Shown here piece by piece: positions 58,402 through 64,000 of a stretch of DNA of 64,000 bases. Made by a program: the position numbers and the translations under genes. Under the pieces are notes generated by a model, which was not told where the DNA came from, did not search any database, and saw nothing but the letters and a program-made list of their open reading frames with translations. Position 1 is the stretch's first letter; each line of letters starts with the position of its first letter. Source of the stretch: Prevotella sp. UBA4330 (GTDB lineage: Bacteria; Bacteroidota; Bacteroidia; Bacteroidales; Bacteroidaceae); NCBI GenBank assembly GCA_002394385.1, contig DGTS01000011.1:203884-267883 (forward strand), given 5' to 3'.

Positions 58402-60197
58402 AGGAGGCGAACACCGCCCTTGTCAGCACTCGAAACGCTCTGGGCGTATGCGCGCAAAGCCTTGCTAACCACACGGTTGCGCTTCAGCGGCTGCTGCTCG
58501 CGGGCTGCAAGTTCCTCGTCGGAGAGGCGCACATTGATGCTGCGCGACGGGATGTCTATCTCTATGATGTCGCCATCCTTTATCTTGCCAATGTTTCCTC
58601 CCGAGGCAGCCTCCGGCGAAACGTGGCCTATGCTGAGTCCGCTGGTGCCGCCAGAGAATCGTCCGTCGGTAATCAGAGCGCACTCCTTGCCGAGATGCAT
58701 CGACTTGATGTAACTTGTGGGATAGAGCATCTCCTGCATGCCTGGTCCGCCCTTGGGTCCTTCGTGAGTGATGACGACACAGTCGCCGCTCTTCACACGT
58801 CCACCCAGAATGCCCTCGCAGGCATCTTCCTGAGAGTCGAACACCACGGCAGGTCCCTCGAAGTGCCACAGGCTCTCATCTACACCGGCGGTCTTCACCA
58901 CGCAGCCGTCCTGGGCAATGTTGCCAAAGAGCACCGCCAGTCCGCCGTCCTTGGTGTAAGCATGTTCAAGGTCGCGGATGCAACCGTTGGCACGGTCCTT
59001 GTCAAGTGTGCCCCACTGGCAGTCCTGACTGCCCATCTTAGTAGAGAAGCGGTTGCCCGGAGCCGACTGATATATGCGGTTGGCATCGGCGTCGATGTCG
59101 TCTTTCATTATGTCATATTTCTCGAGTTGCTCGCCCAGAGTCTTGCCATCGACGCGGCGGCAGTCCTTGTTTATCAGTCCGCCCTTGGCGAGTTCGTTGA
59201 TGATGCCGAGTATTCCACCGGCACGGCCGCACTCCTGCACACTGTATTTCTGGGTGTTCGGAGCCAACTTGCACAAGCAAGGAGTCTTGCGGCTCAGCGC
59301 ATCGATGTCCTTCATGGTGAAGTCGGCGCCAGCCTCCTGAGCCACTGCCAGCAGATGGAGCACGGTGTTTGTGCTTCCACCCATAGCGATGTCGAGCGTC
59401 ATGGCATTGAGGAAAGCCTCGCGAGTGGCGATGTTGCGGGGCAGAACGCTCTCGTCTCCGTCCTCATAATATGCCAACGCATTCTTCACTATCTGTCGAG
59501 CGGCTTCGCGGAAGAGTTCTATTCTGTTCTTGTGAGTGGCGAGAATAGTGCCGTTTCCAGGCAGAGAGAGACCGATGGCCTCGGTCAGCGAGTTCATAGA
59601 GTTTGCCGTGAACATGCCCGAGCAAGAGCCGCAGCCAGGACAGGCACAGCCTTCTATCTCTGCCATTTCCTCGTCGCTAACACTTGGGTCGGCGCCTTTA
59701 ACCATAGCGGTGATAAGGTCGGCATTCTCGCCGCGCCAACGACCAGCCTCCATAGGACCGCCCGAGCAGAACACCGTAGGGATGTTCAGGCGCATTGAAG
59801 CCATCAGCATGCCCGGCGTAACCTTGTCACAGTTGGAGATGCAAATCATGGCATCAGCCTTATGAGCATTCACCATGTACTCCACAGAGTCGGCAATGAT
59901 GTCGCGAGAAGGCAGACTGTACAACATGCCGTCGTGCCCCATGGCGATGCCGTCGTCAATGGCGATGGTGTTGAACTCGGCTGCATAGCAGCCCATGCGC
60001 TCAATCTCCTCACGCACTATCTGCCCTATCTCGTGCAGATGGGTATGACCCGGCACAAACTGTGTGAAAGAATTGACGACTGCTATGATTGGTTTCCCGA
60101 ATTGCTCACGTTTCATTCCTGTTGCCACCCACAATGCACGGGCGCCAGCCATTCTCCTTCCCTCAGTGCAAACAGCACTTCTCAACTGATGTTTCAT
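58386..60197 (-). CDS. ilvD: Dihydroxy-acid dehydratase
   Basis: 603 aa. Fe-S enzyme of valine/isoleucine synthesis. ISNCDKVTPGMLMASMRLN, GCACPGCGSCSGMFTANSMN (cluster cysteines) and FSGGTSGLSIGHVSPEAASGG are all present. Translation ends GVRLLSPLS; the last four codons and stop come from the inverted repeat at 58369-58401, so the original C-terminus may have been slightly changed. Starts the ilv operon. Confidence 0.95.
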   Translation of the reverse strand: MKHQLRSAVCTEGRRMAGARALWVATGMKREQFGKPIIAVVNSFTQFVPGHTHLHEIGQIVREEIERMGCYAAEFNTIAIDDGIAMGHDGMLYSLPSRDIIADSVEYMVNAHKADAMICISNCDKVTPGMLMASMRLNIPTVFCSGGPMEAGRWRGENADLITAMVKGADPSVSDEEMAEIEGCACPGCGSCSGMFTANSMNSLTEAIGLSLPGNGTILATHKNRIELFREAARQIVKNALAYYEDGDESVLPRNIATREAFLNAMTLDIAMGGSTNTVLHLLAVAQEAGADFTMKDIDALSRKTPCLCKLAPNTQKYSVQECGRAGGILGIINELAKGGLINKDCRRVDGKTLGEQLEKYDIMKDDIDADANRIYQSAPGNRFSTKMGSQDCQWGTLDKDRANGCIRDLEHAYTKDGGLAVLFGNIAQDGCVVKTAGVDESLWHFEGPAVVFDSQEDACEGILGGRVKSGDCVVITHEGPKGGPGMQEMLYPTSYIKSMHLGKECALITDGRFSGGTSGLSIGHVSPEAASGGNIGKIKDGDIIEIDIPSRSINVRLSDEELAAREQQPLKRNRVVSKALRAYAQSVSSADKGGVRLLSPLS

Positions 60198-60228
60198 AAT
60201 GCTTTCTCCTATTATATATATGGGACTG

Positions 60229-60236
60229 CAAAGTTA
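60229..60236 (-). promoter_or_regulatory. -7 box for the ilvD operon
   Basis: Reads TAACTTTG on the minus strand, 31 bases before the ilvD ATG; the -33 box is weak. Confidence 0.6.
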
Positions 60237-60397
60237 CTTAGTTTTTACCGAATAACCAACAATTACCTGAATATTTTTACAAAACACTGACAATCCGAAA
60301 TGAAAAGCATGCAAAAATATTTCATTTCATAACTGTTTGCAGACAAATAAATGTAAATAAGAAACGAGAAAACCACGACCAACCACGCAAGACGCCA

Positions 60398-60494
60398 GTT
60401 CGGAGTTCAGTACTTGACGTTCGGACTGCCAGTACGTGGCGTTCGGACTGTGAGTACGTGACGTTCGGACTGGCAGTCCGAACGCCACGTACTG
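60398..60494. repeat. ~22-bp tandem array (GTTCGGACTG units)
   Basis: GTTCGGA begins at 60398, 60419, 60441 and 60463 (21, 22, 22 apart), with GTACGTGACGTTCGGACTG in common. The array ends with an inverted half copy (CAGTCCGAACGCCACGTACTG). No gene is seen in 60198-60616 apart from this, the promoter and the terminator. Confidence 0.88.
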
Positions 60495-60548
60495 ATTTCA
60501 ACAAACAACACCGCAACGGCCAATAACGGCAGTACGGTGTCTGAAAAG

Positions 60549-60584
60549 CAAAAAAATCCCGCCCCTCGAAGATGAGGGGCGGGA
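60549..60584 (-). terminator. Strong rho-independent terminator of the OmpA gene
   Basis: On the minus strand CCCGCCCCTC, ATCTTC, GAGGGGCGGG, then ATTTTTTTGC: ten perfect GC-rich pairs and a T run. Confidence 0.93.
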
Positions 60585-60616
60585 GTGGTTTTACATAATA
60601 ATCTTCTTAGGTTGGA

Positions 60617-61783
60617 TTATTTTGTAGTGTCGTGGAATGTAACTACGCGGTTGAACTCTACCTGCTCGAAGAGTTTGTCTGTTGGGCCGTGACCCTCAGT
60701 GGTCAGACGGTCAGCAGCAATCTTGTACTTCTTAACAAGTGCGTTCTTAACAGCCTCAGCGCGGTCGATAGACAACTTCTTGTTGAGTTCGATTGAACCC
60801 TCTGGAGAAGCATAACCGTCAATCTTAACCTTTGCGTCTGGGTGATTCTTCATGTAGTTAGAGATGAGTTCGATTGGAGCATACTGTGCTGGGTCAATCA
60901 CGCTCTTGCCCTGACGGAAGAGAACGGTTGGCTGCAGGTTAGCAACTTCCTTAGGCTCTGGACAAGTTGGGCAAACGCGTGCGTTGCACTCGTCGAGGAG
61001 TTTCTGGAGGCGTGCAATCTCACGATCCTTAGCATCGAGGTCGTTGCGCAGACCGTTGATGATAGCGTTCAGACGATCGATCTCAGCCTGGTTGCGGAGG
61101 TCAGCAACCTTGAAGTTGTGAGTACCGTTAGAGTTCTTGAACTTGTAAACGATACCAGCGTTCAACTGGAAGTATGCGTCGTTAACATTGAACTGTGTGC
61201 CAGTGTAAGCCTTAAACAGGTTGCCAAAATTGTCTTCATAATCAAGATACTCAGGACCATTGAGACCCCATGTAACAGCAGGCTCGATGTAGATCTGCCA
61301 TGCCTTCTCAGCACCGAGGTTGAATGTGAAGTCAAGACCAGCCTTTGCAGTGGTGTTGTTAATGTTCTTTGGGAAGCCATTGTTGCCATACCAGTGTGTC
61401 CATCCAAGACCACCAACAGCAACAACTTCGAATGCGCGTGGCTCGCCAGGATATCCACCGAACCAGTTGCTCAGGTTAACAGTAGCGATAGCGCCTACGT
61501 TGGTAGCACGAACTGCTGTACCTGTTGATGGGAAAGGTTTGTTAGAGAAATAAGCATTTCCCTCGGCAGCGATACCGAATACAGGAGTGAACCAACGACC
61601 GATGCGGAGACCTGCGTTAGGGTTGAGGCCGCCGAGCCAGCCGCTCTGCTCTGTCATCTTTGTAGAAACTCCACCATTGATGCCAATGTAGAAGTTGTCA
61701 AAAGTCTTGCTTTCCTCAAGGGCCTGAGCCGATGCGGTAAGAGTCATTGCTGCTGCAGCAAACAATACAAATAACTTTTTCAT
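60617..61783 (-). CDS. OmpA-family outer membrane protein
   Basis: 388 aa. Signal peptide MKKLFVLFAAAAMTLTASA. Eight-strand beta-barrel (~20-230: FYIGINGGVSTKM, GIAAEGNAYFSN, WQIYIEPAVTWGLNG...), a coiled coil (LNAIINGLRNDLDAKDREIARLQKLLDEC), a CNARVCPTCPEP cysteine link, and an OmpA C-terminal domain binding peptidoglycan (IDGYASPEGSIELNKKLSIDRAEAVKNALV). Close to the major OmpA-like proteins of Bacteroidetes. Confidence 0.93.
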   Translation of the reverse strand: MKKLFVLFAAAAMTLTASAQALEESKTFDNFYIGINGGVSTKMTEQSGWLGGLNPNAGLRIGRWFTPVFGIAAEGNAYFSNKPFPSTGTAVRATNVGAIATVNLSNWFGGYPGEPRAFEVVAVGGLGWTHWYGNNGFPKNINNTTAKAGLDFTFNLGAEKAWQIYIEPAVTWGLNGPEYLDYEDNFGNLFKAYTGTQFNVNDAYFQLNAGIVYKFKNSNGTHNFKVADLRNQAEIDRLNAIINGLRNDLDAKDREIARLQKLLDECNARVCPTCPEPKEVANLQPTVLFRQGKSVIDPAQYAPIELISNYMKNHPDAKVKIDGYASPEGSIELNKKLSIDRAEAVKNALVKKYKIAADRLTTEGHGPTDKLFEQVEFNRVVTFHDTTK

Positions 61784-61991
61784 GTTTCTTTTGTTTTAAT
61801 TAGTTAACTATAATAAATGTGTTAAAATTATTGTCGTAATTTATGTTATTGAGTGCAAAGTAATAAAAAAATGTTGAAACTGCCAAATTTTTTCAACTAA
61901 ATTTCGTAATTTATTGCATGTTTTGTTGATTTAGGTTAATAAAAAAGGAAAAACGAACACCTATATCACTTCTTTTTTGTAATTTCGCAGC

Positions 61992-62519
61992 ATGAAAAAG
62001 ATTATCTTGATTACAGGCGGGCAACGCTCGGGGAAAAGCGCTTATGCAGAGAGACTTGCGCTAAGCCTTAGCCAAAATCCCGTGTATATTGCCACCGCCC
62101 ATGTATGGGACGAGGAGTTCCGCCAGCGTGTGGCAAGGCATCAGGAGCGCAGAGGCCAGCAATGGGAGAACATCGAGGAGGAGAAATGGCTAAGCAGACA
62201 CATTATTAATAATAAGGTGGCGGTGATAGACTGCATCACCCTGTGGTGCACAAACTTCTTCTACAACCAGTCAGCGAAAGAATGGGAACAGCCGTCTGTC
62301 GAGGACGCGCTGCGGGAGATTGAAGCGGAGTTCGACCGTTTCACCGCACAAGATGCCACCTTCATCTTCGTGACCAACGAGATAGGAAGCGGCGGAGTGA
62401 GTCCCGACAGCATTCAGCGGCGCTTCACCGACATGCAGGGATGGATGAACCAGTATGTGGCACAGCATGCCGATGAGGTGATACTGATGGTGAGCGGCAT
62501 TCCCGTTAAGATAAAATAA
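61992..62519 (+). CDS. cobU: Adenosylcobinamide kinase / guanylyltransferase
   Basis: 175 aa. P-loop ITGGQRSGKSAYAERLA, VWDEEFRQRVARHQERRGQQW with the His that takes GMP, and VIDCITLWCTNFF. Attaches phosphate, then GMP, to adenosylcobinamide. First of cobU-cobT-cobS; 32 bases precede cobT. I saw no cobalamin riboswitch in 61784-61991. Confidence 0.93.
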   Translation: MKKIILITGGQRSGKSAYAERLALSLSQNPVYIATAHVWDEEFRQRVARHQERRGQQWENIEEEKWLSRHIINNKVAVIDCITLWCTNFFYNQSAKEWEQPSVEDALREIEAEFDRFTAQDATFIFVTNEIGSGGVSPDSIQRRFTDMQGWMNQYVAQHADEVILMVSGIPVKIK

Positions 62520-62551
62520 CGTTGAGCGCTGAGCGACAAATGTTTTGAATT

Positions 62552-63577
62552 ATGGAAAAAAGAATAAACAAGGACATCATTCGCAACAAGATTGACAATC
62601 TGAACAAGCCTAAAGGCTCTTTGGGAATGTTGGAGACGCTGGCGGAGCAGATATGTTATGTGCAGCAGACGCTGTCGCCGTGTCTGAAGCATCCATGCCA
62701 TATACTGTACGGCGGCGACCACGGCATCGAGCGCGAGGGGGTGAGCGTGAGTCCACGCGACGTCACATGGCAGCAGATGCAGAACTTCACGCGTGGCGGC
62801 GGCGGAGTGAACATGTTCTGCCGTCAGCATGGGTTCAAGTTATTTATCGTTGATGTCGGCGTTGACCACGACCTGAGTGACTTCCCGGACATCATTAACC
62901 GCAAAACGGCACGCGGCACGCGCAACTTCCTATACGAAGCGGCAATGAGCGAGGAGGAGTATCAGAAGACTATCGACGTGGGCAGGGAGATGGCCGAGCG
63001 TTGCCATGAGGAAGGAAGCAACATCGTCTGCATCGGAGAAATGGGCATCGCAAACACCTCTCCGTCGAGCATCTGGGCGCATCTAATGGGGAACATTCCG
63101 CTCGACGACTGCATCGGGGCAGGCGCTGGACTCAACGACGAGGGCGTCAGGCATAAGCGCGAGGTGCTGCACAAGGCAGTGGAACGATTCAACAACACAT
63201 ACACCGAGAAAGACACGCGCCTGATAATCCGCTACTTCGGCGGTTTCGAGATGGTGGCTGCCATAGGCACAATGCTGCGCGCGGCAGAGTTAGGAATGCT
63301 TGTGATGGTCGATGGTTTCATCATGTCGGCCTGTATGCTTGCCGCTTCGCGCCTCTGTCCTTCGGTTCTCGACTATGCCATCTTTGGGCATTGCGGTGCA
63401 GAGAGCGGACACCGGCGCATGCTGGAACTGATGAATGCCCACCCTATCCTGCAACTCGGCATGCGGCTTGGCGAAGGCACGGGTGCTCTCTGCGCCTACC
63501 CTATCATCGAGAGTGCCGTGAGAATGGTGAACGAGATGAACAATTTCGAGAATGCACATATAACGAAGTATTTTTGA
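62552..63577 (+). CDS. cobT: Nicotinate-nucleotide-dimethylbenzimidazole phosphoribosyltransferase
   Basis: 341 aa. Makes alpha-ribazole phosphate, the lower nucleotide of B12. KIDNLNKPKGSLGMLETLAEQI, YGGDHGIEREGVS, GEMGIANTSPSS, GAGAGLNDEG, and IFGHCGAESGHRRML with the catalytic Glu region. The start is adjacent to a half copy of the twin-arm repeat core (GCGACAAATGTTTTG). Confidence 0.94.
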   Translation: MEKRINKDIIRNKIDNLNKPKGSLGMLETLAEQICYVQQTLSPCLKHPCHILYGGDHGIEREGVSVSPRDVTWQQMQNFTRGGGGVNMFCRQHGFKLFIVDVGVDHDLSDFPDIINRKTARGTRNFLYEAAMSEEEYQKTIDVGREMAERCHEEGSNIVCIGEMGIANTSPSSIWAHLMGNIPLDDCIGAGAGLNDEGVRHKREVLHKAVERFNNTYTEKDTRLIIRYFGGFEMVAAIGTMLRAAELGMLVMVDGFIMSACMLAASRLCPSVLDYAIFGHCGAESGHRRMLELMNAHPILQLGMRLGEGTGALCAYPIIESAVRMVNEMNNFENAHITKYF

Positions 63578-63685
63578 AAGGAGTGCAGGAGTTTAAGAGT
63601 GAAGAAATAAAAAGCATTAATCACAAACATATTAACAAAGGTAATGTCTGAACTCCTTCACTTCTGAACACCCAAACTCCCCCTA
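63578..63685. repeat. Twin-arm short tandem repeats (diverged)
   Basis: AGGAGTGCAGGAGTTTAAGA GTGAAG at the left; TAATGTCTGAACTCCTTCAC TTCTGAACACCCAAACTCC at the right. Between cobT and cobS. Confidence 0.75.
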
Positions 63686-63714
63686 ATAAAAACACAATAC
63701 ATCCAAAAGAAACT

Positions 63715-64000
63715 ATGGAAATAAAAATAGACCAAACAAAGTGGTGGCAGAGGATTTACGCCTCGTTGATATTCTTCACCCGCCTACCCTTCTGGCGCAT
63801 CTACCAACCGCCACAGCAATGCTATGAGACGGTTGTAGAGCATTGGCCGCTGGCGGGATGGCTCACGGGCGGTGTGATGGCAGCGGTTGTTTATTTCGGC
63901 AGCATGCTCTTCCCTTTCCACATCGCGCTGGTGCTTGCCATCGCGGCACGCGTATTGCTCACCGGAGCACTGCATGAGGACGGTCTTGCCGACTTCTTCG
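63715..64000 (+). CDS. cobS: Adenosylcobinamide-GDP ribazoletransferase (N-terminal part)
   Basis: The first 95 residues run off the window. WWQRIYASLIFFTRLPFWRI is the usual start (F-T-R-[IL]-P-x-x), then transmembrane helices (LAGWLTGGVMAAVVYFGSML, IALVLAIAARVLLTGALHEDGLADFF) with the conserved H-E-D-G-L-A-D metal motif. Joins adenosyl-GDP-cobinamide and alpha-ribazole. It ends the visible cob operon. Confidence 0.9.
   Translation, partial: MEIKIDQTKWWQRIYASLIFFTRLPFWRIYQPPQQCYETVVEHWPLAGWLTGGVMAAVVYFGSMLFPFHIALVLAIAARVLLTGALHEDGLADFF

Noticed and set aside
58623..59798. 391-codon open frame opposite ilvD
   Set aside because: Shadow of ilvD; no recognisable family.
61784..61991. Cobalamin riboswitch before cobU
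   Set aside because: The gap is AT-rich and has no B12-box or large conserved core.

Overview
The window comes from a member of the Bacteroidales, most likely Prevotellaceae. The evidence is the Bacteroidetes-type promoter (TTTG, 19-20 bases, TAnnTTTG) in front of many genes, the lack of strong Shine-Dalgarno sites, many secreted proteins and lipoproteins, an OmpA-type porin with a Cys-rich linker, a GH43 glycosidase, a DUF4348-like lipoprotein and a DUF6249/ECF-sigma cassette. Genus and species are inferred only.

Layout. 1-6.8 kb: aminotransferase end, glycerate kinase, secreted GH43, membrane methyltransferase, and small secreted proteins including a paralogous pair. 7-11.5 kb: arylacetate/acyl-CoA cluster (ADP-forming acyl-CoA synthetase, PaaK, shortened ACT protein, hotdog thioesterase). 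11.6-13.6 kb: thrS. 13.6-16.9 kb: a repeat island holding a four-helix-bundle protein, a 66-aa unknown and two truncated genes. 16.9-28.1 kb: secreted FG-GAP and TPR proteins, def, ruvX, SPOR lipoprotein, a YtxH/holin-like envelope trio, MBL hydrolase, murB, DUF4348, DUF1593 and a CDF transporter. 28.4-36.3 kb: ECF sigma cassette, pheS, umuDC, a GT11 fucosyltransferase, a YjbQ protein and ligA. 36.4-44.1 kb: ptb-buk, a second repeat island, an Fe-alcohol dehydrogenase, trmD, patatin and an M24 peptidase. 44.1-49.1 kb: a REP-transposase remnant, a secreted Cys-rich trio and a C1 peptidase. 49.2-53.4 kb: recJ and recQ. 53.5-60.2 kb: the branched-chain amino acid operon ilvD-[DUF559 remnant]-ilvB-ilvN-acyl-ACP thioesterase-ilvC. 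60.6-64 kb: OmpA-like porin, then cobU, cobT and the start of cobS.

How the genes fit together. ilvDBNC make valine and isoleucine precursors, and the thioesterase in the same operon suggests a lipid link. PaaK, the ACT protein, the ADP-forming synthetase and ptb-buk are all acyl-CoA/acid interconversion functions typical of amino-acid fermenters. umuDC, ligA, recJ, recQ and ruvX form a loose DNA repair and replication set. cobU, cobT and cobS assemble the lower part of cobalamin.

The most unusual content lies between genes. There are four overlapping repeat systems: (1) tandem arrays with unrelated units but the same ~22-bp period; (2) twin-arm hairpins whose arms are 7-9-nt tandem repeats around a GACAA...TGTC core; (3) GC-rich palindromic repeats, nested in one another, that have truncated genes; and (4) an inverted-repeat-bounded element carrying a decayed DUF559 nuclease, whose ends supply coding sequence to both ilvD and ilvB. 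I found no rRNA, tRNA or CRISPR array. All alignments and counts were made by eye.
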